Source: Bacteroidota bacterium
GTDB lineage: Bacteria; Bacteroidota; Bacteroidia; Chitinophagales; Chitinophagaceae
Direction: 5' to 3'
NCBI GenBank assembly: GCA_023423405.1
Contig: JAFAFR010000008.1
Location: forward strand, 248,001 to 312,000
Length of the DNA stretch: 64,000 bases
In this document: one piece after another, positions 32,595 through 40,552 of the stretch
Position numbering within the stretch: position 1 is the stretch's first letter
How the letters are laid out: each line of letters begins with the position of its first letter
Notes under the pieces: model-generated
Databases searched by the model: none
Seen by the model: the letters and a program-made list of their open reading frames with translations, nothing else
What the model was told of the DNA's origin: nothing
Position numbers and translations under genes: made by a program

Positions 32595-34382
32595 ATGAGC
32601 GGAGAGAAGAAGATTTTCGATGTTGCCTTATTGCGCCGGGTATTCCGGCTGGCGGCTCCTTACAGGAAAAAGGTTTTTTTATCACTGGCCCTGGCCATTG
32701 CCCTGGCCCTGCTTTCCCCGCTGCGTCCCTACCTGATCCAGATCACCGTTAACCAGTACATCCGTAACGGGATGATCGACTGGGTGGTGAGGATCACGCT
32801 GATCCAGTTGGTTTTCCTGCTGGTGGAAACGGCTTTTCGTTTTCTCTTTTCTTTTACCACGGCCTGGCTGGGACAGTCGGTAGTGAAGGACCTGCGGGTA
32901 ACGGTCTTTAACCGGGTGCTGCGGCTCAACCTGTCGCAATTCGACAAAACACCCATCGGCACACTCACTACCCGCACCATCAACGACATCGAATCGATCA
33001 ACGATATCTTTTCCGACGGGCTCATCCCCATCATCGCCGACCTGCTGTCGATCGTATCGGTGCTGGCCGTGATGTTCTGGGTCGACTGGAAGCTGGCCCT
33101 GATCAGCCTGGCGCCCTTTCCCATCCTGATCTTTGCTACCTATATCTTTAAGGAGTCGGTGAACCGGTCTTTTATCCGGGTGCGGAATGCGGTGGCGGCG
33201 CTGAATGCCTTTGTGCAGGAGCACATCACGGGCATACAGGTGGTGCAGGCTTTTGCCGCGGAGGACCGCGAAATGACCAAGTTCAAAAAAATCAACCGCG
33301 AGCACCGGAACGCGAATATCCGCGCCATTTTCGCTTATTCGGTCTTTTTTCCCGTGGTGGAAATTGTGTTGGCGGTGTCCACGGCCATCCTGGTATGGTG
33401 GGGCGCCGGCAAAAGCCTGCAGTTGCCGCCGGAGCAGGCAGCCGCCATGGCGGGCACCATGATCTCCTTTATATTATACCTCAACCTGCTTTTCCGTCCG
33501 CTAAGAGTGATCGCCGATAAGTTTAATGTGCTGCAAATGGGTATGGTGGCCAGCGAAAGGGTGTTCAAAGTGATTGATAACGAGGACTATATCCACAATG
33601 AAGGGGATTTTGCGCCCTCCCGGGTGCAAGGCCGCATCGAATTTGACCGGGTGACATTTGCCTATACCGAAGGGCGCGATGTATTAAAGGACATCAGCTT
33701 TATGGTGGAGCCCGGCGAAACCGTTGCCCTGGTAGGACATACCGGGAGCGGCAAAACCAGCATCATCAGCCTGCTCAACCGGCTCTACCAGGTGCAGCAG
33801 GGGCAGATCCGGATCGACGGCGTGGACATCAACAACTATCGCCTCGATGCGCTGCGGCGCCAGACCGGCGTGGTGCTGCAGGATGTGTTCCTGTTTTCCG
33901 GTTCCATCCTCGACAATATCACGCTGCGCAATCCCGCCATCAGCCGCGGGCAGGTGGAAAACGCCGCCAGCCTCATTGGCATGAATTCGTTCATAGAACA
34001 GCTTCCCGGCGGGTACGATTACAAAGTGATGGAAAGGGGCAGCACCCTCAGCCTGGGGCAGCGCCAGCTCCTGAGTTTTATCCGCGCCCTGCTCTACGAT
34101 CCGTCCATCCTCATCCTCGACGAGGCCACGTCCAGCGTGGACACCGAAAGCGAAAAGCTGATCCAGCACGCCATCGACACCCTCATCGCCGGGCGTACCG
34201 CCATTGTGATCGCCCACCGCCTCAGCACCATCCGCAAGGCCGATAAGATCATTGTACTGGACAAGGGTGAGATCAGGGAAATGGGCAGCCACGACGAGCT
34301 GATGGCCCGGGGCGGCGCCTATTATAACCTGGTGGAAAGCCAGTTTAACCAGGGCGCCGGCGCTACTGTCACGAAGGGGTAA
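32595..34382 (+). CDS. ABC exporter (membrane and ATPase domains fused), MsbA/LmrA type
   Basis: This 595-residue half-transporter would work as a dimer. Six membrane helices fill residues 20-310. The ATPase domain follows with Walker A (GHTGSGKTS near residue 380), the Q-loop (VLQDVFLFSG), signature (LSLGQRQLL, with LSLGQ in place of LSGGQ), Walker B (ILILDEATSSVD) and the H-loop (IVIAHRLSTI). The change from G to L in the signature is common in this exporter group. A TTG 9 bases upstream is a less likely start. The substrate cannot be told from sequence; lipids, drugs or peptides are all possible. Confidence 0.92.
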   Translation: MSGEKKIFDVALLRRVFRLAAPYRKKVFLSLALAIALALLSPLRPYLIQITVNQYIRNGMIDWVVRITLIQLVFLLVETAFRFLFSFTTAWLGQSVVKDLRVTVFNRVLRLNLSQFDKTPIGTLTTRTINDIESINDIFSDGLIPIIADLLSIVSVLAVMFWVDWKLALISLAPFPILIFATYIFKESVNRSFIRVRNAVAALNAFVQEHITGIQVVQAFAAEDREMTKFKKINREHRNANIRAIFAYSVFFPVVEIVLAVSTAILVWWGAGKSLQLPPEQAAAMAGTMISFILYLNLLFRPLRVIADKFNVLQMGMVASERVFKVIDNEDYIHNEGDFAPSRVQGRIEFDRVTFAYTEGRDVLKDISFMVEPGETVALVGHTGSGKTSIISLLNRLYQVQQGQIRIDGVDINNYRLDALRRQTGVVLQDVFLFSGSILDNITLRNPAISRGQVENAASLIGMNSFIEQLPGGYDYKVMERGSTLSLGQRQLLSFIRALLYDPSILILDEATSSVDTESEKLIQHAIDTLIAGRTAIVIAHRLSTIRKADKIIVLDKGEIREMGSHDELMARGGAYYNLVESQFNQGAGATVTKG

Positions 34383-34444
34383 AATTGCCCGTCGAAATTT
34401 CATATTAAGGGATTCGTCCATTCAGCTATTCAGTTGTTTCTCCT

Positions 34445-34452
34445 TATCTTTG
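34445..34452 (+). promoter_or_regulatory. Probable -7 box of the ATP synthase operon
   Basis: TATCTTTG matches TAnnTTTG and lies 19 bases before the atpB ATG. I do not see a TTG at the standard spacing upstream. Confidence 0.45.
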
Positions 34453-34471
34453 CGCCAAATTTGGAAACCGA

Positions 34472-35581
34472 ATGGCTAAGAAAAGCTTCAAATCTATACT
34501 GGTAGCGACTTTCAGCGCAATTTTGCTGGTTTTGGGCACAGGAGCCCTGGCAAACGATGGAGGCGGTGAAGGTCATGGTGAACACCAGGAAGAAGGGTTT
34601 GATGCCGGTAAGGCCATTCTTCACCACATTGCCGACTCGCACGAGTGGCATTTTTTCAGCTTCGGCGGCAAGCATGTGACCCTGCACCTGCCCGTTATCC
34701 TCTATTCTCCCCAGCGTGGTCTCAGCGTATTTTCCTCTTCCCGTTTCGGTCATGAGGGTGAAGAAGTGTACAATGGTTATAAGAACGAGCACGATAAGAT
34801 TGTGGCGGTAAACGAAGCCGGTGCAGTGGATGAAACGGTGAAAGTGTACGACTTCTCCATTACTAAAAACGTGGCACAGATGCTGCTGGCCAGCGTGGTG
34901 CTGATCTGGCTCATGACGGCCATTGCCAAAAAATACAACCGCCACGGCTCCGGTAAAGCGCCCAGCGGCCTGCAGAACGCCATTGAGCCCGTTATCACTT
35001 TTGTGCGCGACGATGTGGCCCGTCCCAACCTGGGGCATAAGTACCAAAAATACATGCCCTACCTGCTCACCGTGTTTTTCTTTATCCTGATCAATAGTAT
35101 TATCGGGCTTATCCCCGGTTCGGCCAACGTAACCGGTAATATTGCCTTCACCGCCCTGCTGGCCATGATCTCTTTTGTGGTGATCCTGTTCAGCACCAAC
35201 GGTCATTTCTGGGGACATATTTTCTGGCCTCCCGGTGTTCCCATCCTGGTGAAGCTGATCCTGATCCCGGTGGAATTATTGAGTATATTTATCAAACCCG
35301 CGGCCCTGATGATCCGTCTCTTTGCGAACATGACCGCCGGGCACATCGTGATCCTGAGTTTCGTATCCCTGATCTTCATATTCGGACAAATGAATACCGT
35401 AGCCGGCTGGGGCTTTAGCCCTGTGTCCCTGGCTTTCAGCGTGTTCATATATGTGATAGAAATACTGGTGGCCTTTATCCAGGCATTCATCTTCACCAAC
35501 CTGACAGCGGTATTCATTGGTCAGGCTTTTGAAGGGGAGCACCACCATGAAGAAGGTCATAAAACAGCCGGAGCGCACTAA
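34472..35581 (+). CDS. atpB: F-type ATP synthase subunit a
   Basis: Subunit a forms the proton half-channels of F0. The 369-residue product is longer than the E. coli protein (271) because of an N-terminal extension of about 130 residues. This begins with a signal-like segment (ILVATFSAILLVLGTGALA) and a His- and Glu-rich stretch (GGGEGHGEHQEEG), a feature of Bacteroidota subunit a. The essential Arg is in MIRLFANMTAGHIV, and further conserved residues are in FIQAFIFTNLTAVFIG. It heads the operon atpB-E-F-H-A. Confidence 0.95.
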   Translation: MAKKSFKSILVATFSAILLVLGTGALANDGGGEGHGEHQEEGFDAGKAILHHIADSHEWHFFSFGGKHVTLHLPVILYSPQRGLSVFSSSRFGHEGEEVYNGYKNEHDKIVAVNEAGAVDETVKVYDFSITKNVAQMLLASVVLIWLMTAIAKKYNRHGSGKAPSGLQNAIEPVITFVRDDVARPNLGHKYQKYMPYLLTVFFFILINSIIGLIPGSANVTGNIAFTALLAMISFVVILFSTNGHFWGHIFWPPGVPILVKLILIPVELLSIFIKPAALMIRLFANMTAGHIVILSFVSLIFIFGQMNTVAGWGFSPVSLAFSVFIYVIEILVAFIQAFIFTNLTAVFIGQAFEGEHHHEEGHKTAGAH

Positions 35582-35614
35582 ATTTTTTTATATAAACATC
35601 AAAACACAAGTTGT

Positions 35615-35863
35615 ATGTCATTCATGAACATTCTGTTGGAAGTGGGTCAGGCCCAGTTGGGTGGTGCCATTGGCGCCGGCCTTGCTGCGATCGGCGCCGG
35701 TATCGGTATCGGTCAGATCGGTAAGGGCGCGGTGGAATCCATCGCCCGTCAGCCTGAAGCTGCAAACGACATTCGTGGTAACATGATCCTGACTGCGGCC
35801 TTCATTGAGGGTGTTGCCCTCTTCGCCGTAATCGCGGGTCTGCTGGCTGTACTGGCCAAGTAA
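35615..35863 (+). CDS. atpE: F-type ATP synthase subunit c
   Basis: This 82-residue hairpin protein forms the rotor ring of F0. Helix 1 carries the glycine-rich packing motif (GAGLAAIGAGIGIGQIG), the polar loop has ARQPEA and helix 2 has the proton-carrying Glu in AFIEGVALF. The Na+-binding pattern, with a Gln in helix 1 and Ser next to the Glu, is absent, so it is probably H+-driven. A hairpin follows the gene, which may adjust its expression against the later genes, since about ten copies of c are needed per enzyme. Confidence 0.96.
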   Translation: MSFMNILLEVGQAQLGGAIGAGLAAIGAGIGIGQIGKGAVESIARQPEAANDIRGNMILTAAFIEGVALFAVIAGLLAVLAK

Positions 35864-35876
35864 CCACCACAGGAAA

Positions 35877-35909
35877 GCTGCATCCGACGCAAAGGGCCGA
35901 AGATGCAGC
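35877..35909 (+). other. Intercistronic hairpin after atpE
   Basis: GCTGCATC at 35877 pairs perfectly with GATGCAGC at 35902 over a 17-base loop, followed by ATTCTTTTA. It sits in the only long gap (104 bases) inside the atp operon. It could stabilise the atpE 3' end or weakly terminate and so favour subunit c. Confidence 0.6.
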
Positions 35910-35967
35910 ATTCTTTTACACTTGCGTTTTTGAAACTGAAAAAGACAATTAACACAACCAGCATATC

Positions 35968-36468
35968 ATGGAACTTTTAATGCCAGCCCTGGGCTATTTC
36001 GTTTGGACCCTGATCGCTTTCGTGATCGTTTTCCTCGTCCTCAGGAAATTTGCCTGGAAACCCATCCTCAGCACACTGAGCGACCGCGAAAAAAACATCG
36101 CCGACGCCATCGCCACTGCTGAGCGCGTGAAGCAGGAAATGGCCGAGCTGAAAAATGAGAACGAAGCCCTGATGCAGAAAGCCCGCGAAGAGCGCGCCAT
36201 CATGCTGAAAGAAGCCAAGGAAACCCGCGATAAGCTGGTGAATGAAGCCAAGGACCAGGCCCGCGTTGAAGCCAACCGCATTCTCTCCGATGCACAGGCC
36301 TCTATTGAGCAGCAGAAAAATGCAGCCCTTATGGAGGTGAAGAACAGCATCGGTAACATGGTGATCGAAGTAACGGAAAAGGTTATACGCCGTGAACTCA
36401 GCAGCAAGGCGGAGCAGGAGCAATACATCCGCGCCCTCGCCAACGAACTGCCCCTGACCAAGAACTAA
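35968..36468 (+). CDS. atpF: F-type ATP synthase subunit b
   Basis: This 166-residue stator protein has one N-terminal membrane helix (residues 8-27, FVWTLIAFVIVFLVLRKFAW) and then a long, charged alpha-helix with heptad character, which dimerises and links F0 to F1. WKPILSTLSDREKNI right after the helix is a typical family segment. It has the expected position after atpE and before atpH, with 18 bases to atpH. Confidence 0.94.
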   Translation: MELLMPALGYFVWTLIAFVIVFLVLRKFAWKPILSTLSDREKNIADAIATAERVKQEMAELKNENEALMQKAREERAIMLKEAKETRDKLVNEAKDQARVEANRILSDAQASIEQQKNAALMEVKNSIGNMVIEVTEKVIRRELSSKAEQEQYIRALANELPLTKN

Positions 36469-36486
36469 ACCGGAAACATTCCTCCA

Positions 36487-37050
36487 ATGACCAACAGCCG
36501 CGTTGCGCACAGATATTCAAAAGCCCTGATGGACCTGGCCCTTGAAATGGGCAAGGTGGATGTGGTGAAATCGGACCTCGACGGGATTCGTCGCATACTC
36601 ACGGGAGAACTCGACCGCGTGATGTGTTCGCCCGTGATCCGCCACGACAAAAAGGTGAGCATTTTCAACGCCATTTTCGGCGGCAAGATCGATCCGCTGA
36701 CGAATGGCTTTTTTGACCTGGTATTCCGCAAGGGCCGGGAGCTCTCCGTTGCTGGTATCCTCGACGCTTTCGACGAGCTCTACCGCGGGCAGAAAGGCAT
36801 CGAGATCGTGGAGCTCACTACGGCCCAGCCCATCTCCGATGACCTGCGCCAGGAGTTCAAACAGCGCATCGGACACATGGACCGTTACAGGGGCAAGAGC
36901 ATTCAGTTGAAAGAAAAAGTGGATGCGGATATCCTTGGCGGTTTTGTTCTCCAGATGAGGGACGACCTTTTTGATGCCAGCATCCAGCGCGACCTGCAGG
37001 ACATCAAGAAGCAGTTCATCGAGAACATGTATATCCAGAAAATCAGGTAA
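36487..37050 (+). CDS. atpH: F-type ATP synthase subunit delta
   Basis: This 187-residue peripheral stalk protein caps the alpha3beta3 head. It starts with RVAHRYSKALMDLA, the typical N-terminal helix of bacterial delta. The C-terminal part contains VDADILGGFVLQMRDDLFDASI, the conserved GG-F motif near the end of the family. It lies between atpF and atpA, with 31 bases to atpA. Confidence 0.93.
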   Translation: MTNSRVAHRYSKALMDLALEMGKVDVVKSDLDGIRRILTGELDRVMCSPVIRHDKKVSIFNAIFGGKIDPLTNGFFDLVFRKGRELSVAGILDAFDELYRGQKGIEIVELTTAQPISDDLRQEFKQRIGHMDRYRGKSIQLKEKVDADILGGFVLQMRDDLFDASIQRDLQDIKKQFIENMYIQKIR

Positions 37051-37081
37051 TAATAGATAAACGTATAAATATTCAAATCTC

Positions 37082-38662
37082 ATGGTAGACATTAAACCAG
37101 ATGAAATATCCGCGATACTGCGCCAGCAGTTAAGCAACTTCAACACTTCTGCCGAACTGGAAGAAGTGGGAACAGTACTGCAGGTGGGTGATGGCATTGC
37201 CCGTGTTTACGGGCTCAGCAATGTTCGCGCAGGTGAACTGGTTGAATTTGCCAACGGTGTGAAAGCGATTGCGCTCAACCTCGAGGAAGACAATGTGGGT
37301 GTGGTATTGATGGGTGAGTCTTCCGAGATCAAGGAGGGCGACAAAGTGCGCCGCACCGGTAAGATCGCTTCCATCAAAGCGGGAGAGGGGTTGGTAGGCC
37401 GTGTGATCAATATGCTGGGTGAAGCCATCGACGGAAAAGGTCCTATTAAGGGCGAACTCTACGAAATGCCGCTGGAACGCAAGGCCCCCGGCGTAATTTT
37501 CCGCGAGCCGGTAAAAGAGCCGCTGCAAACCGGTATCAAAAGCATCGACGCAATGATCCCGATTGGCCGCGGCCAGCGGGAGCTGATCATTGGTGACCGC
37601 CAGACCGGTAAAACCGCCATCGCGATCGATACCATCATCAACCAGAAAGAATTCTTCAAGGCAGGCAAGCCGGTATATTGTATTTATGTGGCCATTGGCC
37701 AGAAAGCGTCCACCATTGCCGGTGTGATGAAGACCCTGGAAGAGAACGGCGCCATGGACTATACCACCATCGTAGCCGCTTCCGCCTCCGACCCGGCTCC
37801 CCAGCAGTTCTATGCACCTTTTGCAGGCGCCGCCATCGGGGAATATTTCCGCGACACCGGCCGTCCCGCGCTGATCATTTACGATGACCTGTCCAAGCAG
37901 GCCGTTGCTTACCGCGAAGTATCGCTGCTGCTGCGCCGCCCGCCCGGACGTGAAGCCTATCCCGGTGACGTATTCTACCTGCACAGCCGCCTGCTGGAAC
38001 GCGCCGCGAAAGTAATTGCGAAAGACGAGGTGGCCCGGAACATGAACGACCTGCCCGCCAGTATCAAACACCTGGTGAAAGGTGGTGGTTCGCTGACCGC
38101 CCTGCCCATCATTGAAACACAGGCCGGTGACGTATCTGCCTATATTCCCACCAACGTGATCTCCATCACCGACGGCCAGATCTTCCTGGAAGGTAACCTC
38201 TTCAACGCCGGTATTCGTCCCGCGATCAACGTGGGTATCTCCGTAAGCCGCGTGGGTGGTAATGCGCAGATCAAATCCATGAAGAAAGTGGCCGGTACCC
38301 TCAAGCTCGACCAGGCCCTCTACCGCGAGATGGAGGCTTTCTCCAAATTCGGTGGCGACCTCGATCCTGCTACCAAGCTGGTGATCGACAAGGGCGCCCG
38401 CAACGTGGAGATCCTGAAACAGGCGCAGTACACGCCCTTCCCCGTGGAGAAGCAGGTGGCCATCATTTACCTGGGAACACAGGGCCTGCTGCGCGAAGTG
38501 CCCGTGAACCGCGTAAAAGAATTTGAAGAACATTTCCTGATGGAAATGGAAAATAAGCTGCCGAATGTGCTCGCTGAATTCAAGAAGGGCAACCTTTCCG
38601 ACGAAGGCGTGAAGAGCATGGTGGAGCTGACGAAGGGGCTGATCCCACAGTACAAGAAGTAA
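37082..38662 (+). CDS. atpA: F-type ATP synthase subunit alpha
   Basis: This 526-residue subunit is the non-catalytic nucleotide-binding part of F1. It has the N-terminal beta-barrel, the Walker A loop GDRQTGKTAIA near residue 175, the Walker B region LIIYDDLSKQA and the family signature PAINVGISVSRVGG. Length is usual. It is the last atp gene here: a terminator follows 25 bases later and the gamma gene, which often follows alpha in Bacteroidota, is absent. Beta and epsilon, normally elsewhere in this phylum, are also not in the window. Confidence 0.97.
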   Translation: MVDIKPDEISAILRQQLSNFNTSAELEEVGTVLQVGDGIARVYGLSNVRAGELVEFANGVKAIALNLEEDNVGVVLMGESSEIKEGDKVRRTGKIASIKAGEGLVGRVINMLGEAIDGKGPIKGELYEMPLERKAPGVIFREPVKEPLQTGIKSIDAMIPIGRGQRELIIGDRQTGKTAIAIDTIINQKEFFKAGKPVYCIYVAIGQKASTIAGVMKTLEENGAMDYTTIVAASASDPAPQQFYAPFAGAAIGEYFRDTGRPALIIYDDLSKQAVAYREVSLLLRRPPGREAYPGDVFYLHSRLLERAAKVIAKDEVARNMNDLPASIKHLVKGGGSLTALPIIETQAGDVSAYIPTNVISITDGQIFLEGNLFNAGIRPAINVGISVSRVGGNAQIKSMKKVAGTLKLDQALYREMEAFSKFGGDLDPATKLVIDKGARNVEILKQAQYTPFPVEKQVAIIYLGTQGLLREVPVNRVKEFEEHFLMEMENKLPNVLAEFKKGNLSDEGVKSMVELTKGLIPQYKK

Positions 38663-38687
38663 GTAACCAGGCTTTATATAAACAGCG

Positions 38688-38716
38688 GCGCCCCGGTTTT
38701 ACGGGGCGCTTTTTTA
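38688..38716 (+). terminator. Intrinsic terminator of the atp operon
   Basis: GCGCCCCG at 38688 pairs with CGGGGCGC at 38702 over a 6-base loop and is followed by TTTTTTT. Confidence 0.92.
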
Positions 38717-38753
38717 TGTGCCCCATTCGTGCTTTGCCCGTGCTCCTGTTTTT

Positions 38754-38872
38754 CCATTCGTCGAAAATCCGGGCCGGGTACTTGCAAATTTGATCATCAC
38801 GCAGCATCTTTGTTCTGCTACACGGAAATCCATCTCTTCTGATTGCCATTCCTCCATCATCCTGTTTCATAT
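38754..38872 (+). promoter_or_regulatory. Upstream module of a secreted-protein gene, with promoter
   Basis: The module has CCATTCGTCGAAA at 38754, CTTGCA at 38781, a promoter made of TTG at 38782 and CATCTTTG at 38805 (20 bases apart), and CTGTTTCATAT at 38862. CCATTCGTCGAAA, ACTTGCAAAT and CTGTTTCATAT recur before the gene at 44326-45030, which encodes a similar kind of protein. TTCGTCGAA is nearly a palindrome. The distance from TCGAA to CTTGCA is 15 bases here and 5 there. Confidence 0.55.
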
Positions 38873-38911
38873 TTCTGATTCCTAAGAAAGTCTGACCGAT
38901 CGTATTCCAAT

Positions 38912-38948
38912 ATCTATAGTTACTTAAAAGATACCCTAAACTATAGAT
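38912..38948 (+). repeat. Inverted repeat ending at a start codon
   Basis: ATCTATAGTT at 38912 and AACTATAGAT at 38939 are perfect 10-base arms with a 17-base spacer. The second arm ends one base before the ATG at 38950. As RNA the hairpin would cover the ribosome-binding region; as DNA it could be an operator. Confidence 0.6.
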
Positions 38949-38949
38949 C

Positions 38950-40227
38950 ATGAAACAGTTGTACCCCATTCTCAAAACCATCTTTGTTGTTTTTTCTCTT
39001 TTCTGTGCCAGCAATTCCTTTGCACAATCTTTTGAATTCCGCGATTATAAACTGGTTTCCGGTGGCGAAGGCCAAAAGGGCGCTGAATACCGCTTCAGCG
39101 GCGTGGTGCGTGATGCCGCTGGCAATGCGCAGGCCGATTGCATTGTTCGCATCGAGAATATGTCGGCCGGCGTGCAGCTTAAAAGCATTGACCAGCCTGC
39201 TGTTGATGGCGACGCTGCTTTCCAGCCGCTGGTAGAACACCTGAATACACTGGGACCTTCCTGGATCAGTTTCCGTTTTTCTTTTGTACCGCACCAGGCG
39301 GGCAAGGCCGACAACAGCACGATTCAATTTCCCCTGCTGGCTGCCAGCATCTACGGGCTGAATGGATTTGAACGTGCGCAGGAGTTTGCAGAATGCGACC
39401 TGGGCCGCAACAGCCAGATCATTTATGAAGGTGATGTAACCAACCTCACCGTTACCCGCAACGGCAACAGCTTCCGCGCCGAGAACCGCTGGGGCGTTGA
39501 AACCAGGAATTTTGCCGAAACATTTACAGCAGAAAAGATATCCCTTCTCAACCAGCAGGTGTCTGAATTCCGTGTCACTTTCGGTGTAAACCGCAAGGCG
39601 CGCACCTGGGCCGGAACCAGCAAATACAACCTGAGCGTGAGCAACGCGGTTCCTGAACTGACTGCTTCCCTGCGTCCGGGCCTGCTGGGCTTTGAAGCAA
39701 AACGCAATGAATCTTTTGTATCACTCGAATGGAATACCGTGCAGAATGAATCCATCCACCAACTGTGCATTGAGAAAAGCAGCGATGGCAGTCATTTTAC
39801 TACCGTGGATACCGTGCAGATGGCTTCCATTGCCAACGGCCAGTATTCTTACAACGACATCATACCTCACTCGGATGCGTCGCTTTACTATCGCCTGAAA
39901 CTGGTGGACAACCATGGCAAGGAGATCATCAGCAGCGTCCGCCAGATCGATGGCGATAACCGTCCGCAACAGGTTGAAATGGGCATTGCTTCCACCCGGG
40001 TGACAAATTCCATGAAACTGGGATTGCCCATCAACTGGATGGAGAAAGAAGTGATCGTGGAGATCTTTAACAACAGGGCCGAAATGGTGCGCAAGGTGAT
40101 CGAACACAAAGCACCTTCCACGCTGCTGCTCGACCTGCAGCAACTGGCCGAAGGAAGCTTTGTGATCCGCGCCAGTTGTGGCAATGAATATGCTGTGCAA
40201 TATGCGGTTCGTGGAGGAGAGATGTGA
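38950..40227 (+). CDS. Secreted protein with type IX secretion-like C-terminal domain
   Basis: This 425-residue protein has a signal peptide (IFVVFSLFCASNSFAQ), two beta-sandwich-like parts, and near residue 255 a segment SLEWNTVQNESIHQLCIEKSSDG typical of the fibronectin-like repeat that precedes type IX sorting domains. The last 80 residues (from about MKLGLPINWMEKEVIVEIFN) resemble such a sorting domain, though the consensus is weak. The protein is probably exported to the surface or medium. No enzymatic motif is seen. It shares upstream elements with the gene at 44326-45030 and is separated from the next gene by a 325-base gap. Confidence 0.65.
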   Translation: MKQLYPILKTIFVVFSLFCASNSFAQSFEFRDYKLVSGGEGQKGAEYRFSGVVRDAAGNAQADCIVRIENMSAGVQLKSIDQPAVDGDAAFQPLVEHLNTLGPSWISFRFSFVPHQAGKADNSTIQFPLLAASIYGLNGFERAQEFAECDLGRNSQIIYEGDVTNLTVTRNGNSFRAENRWGVETRNFAETFTAEKISLLNQQVSEFRVTFGVNRKARTWAGTSKYNLSVSNAVPELTASLRPGLLGFEAKRNESFVSLEWNTVQNESIHQLCIEKSSDGSHFTTVDTVQMASIANGQYSYNDIIPHSDASLYYRLKLVDNHGKEIISSVRQIDGDNRPQQVEMGIASTRVTNSMKLGLPINWMEKEVIVEIFNNRAEMVRKVIEHKAPSTLLLDLQQLAEGSFVIRASCGNEYAVQYAVRGGEM

Positions 40228-40270
40228 TCATAACGGACTGGCACAAACGAAAAAAAATATCTTCAAAGTC

Positions 40271-40301
40271 TTGCAAAAATGAAATTCTCTTTCGATCTTT
40301 G
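40271..40301 (+). promoter_or_regulatory. Promoter-like sequence inside the 40228-40552 gap
   Basis: TTG at 40271 and GATCTTTG at 40294 are 20 bases apart. The -7 box differs from TAnnTTTG in its first base only. It would start a transcript near 40308. Confidence 0.4.
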
Positions 40302-40307
40302 TACCAG

Positions 40308-40498
40308 TTCTGCAGCTCATCCAATTTCTCCGATTTACCTCCACTGTTTCAGTATTCAGCATTACAATTTTAACTGGTTCATATCCCGCTTCCGCGAGCG
40401 GACGGGAGACACTGCGTGTTGGTCCGCAGATACAGATTTATAGTTTTAAAGGGTACGATCAACAAAGGCCGGGCTATTCTTAGTCGGGCCATTTTTTT
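40308..40498 (+). ncRNA. Candidate structured non-coding RNA
   Basis: A promoter-like pair (40271-40301) and a terminator (40467-40498) enclose about 190 bases without a gene. Visible hairpins inside are CCCG, CT, TCCG with a CGAG loop closed by CGGA and CGGG (around 40387-40408), and CTGCG pairing with CGCAG (around 40415-40432). No known riboswitch or 6S-type signature is seen. It may instead be the 3' end of the message from 38950. This is the content of the 325-base gap, apart from the TonB-receptor promoter. Confidence 0.35.
40467..40498 (+). terminator. Intrinsic terminator
   Basis: GGCCGGGCTA (40467) pairs with TAGTCGGGCC (40481), with one mismatch and one G-T pair, over a TTCT loop; seven T follow. 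It would end either the candidate RNA or a long message from the gene at 38950. Confidence 0.75.
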
Positions 40499-40503
40499 AA
40501 ATA

Positions 40504-40535
40504 TTTGGTTTATATTATAAACTAGTTTACATTTG
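40504..40535 (+). promoter_or_regulatory. Promoter with embedded palindromic operator before a TonB receptor
   Basis: TTTG at 40504-40507 and TACATTTG at 40528-40535 are 20 bases apart, a full consensus match. Between them lies a perfect palindrome, GTTTATA, T, TATAAAC, at 40508-40522. A protein bound there would block polymerase. The winged-helix regulator encoded at the end of this operon (44035-44322) is the obvious candidate, by inference. Confidence 0.65.
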
Positions 40536-40552
40536 ATTTAAATAACTGCCTG

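Noticed and set aside
40380..40435. GGGAGACACTGCGTG looks a little like a cobalamin riboswitch box before a TonB receptor
   Set aside because: The other conserved parts (the TGAAAAGGGAA-type start and the GCC-GCAACTG core) are missing, and a terminator plus a separate promoter lie between it and the receptor.
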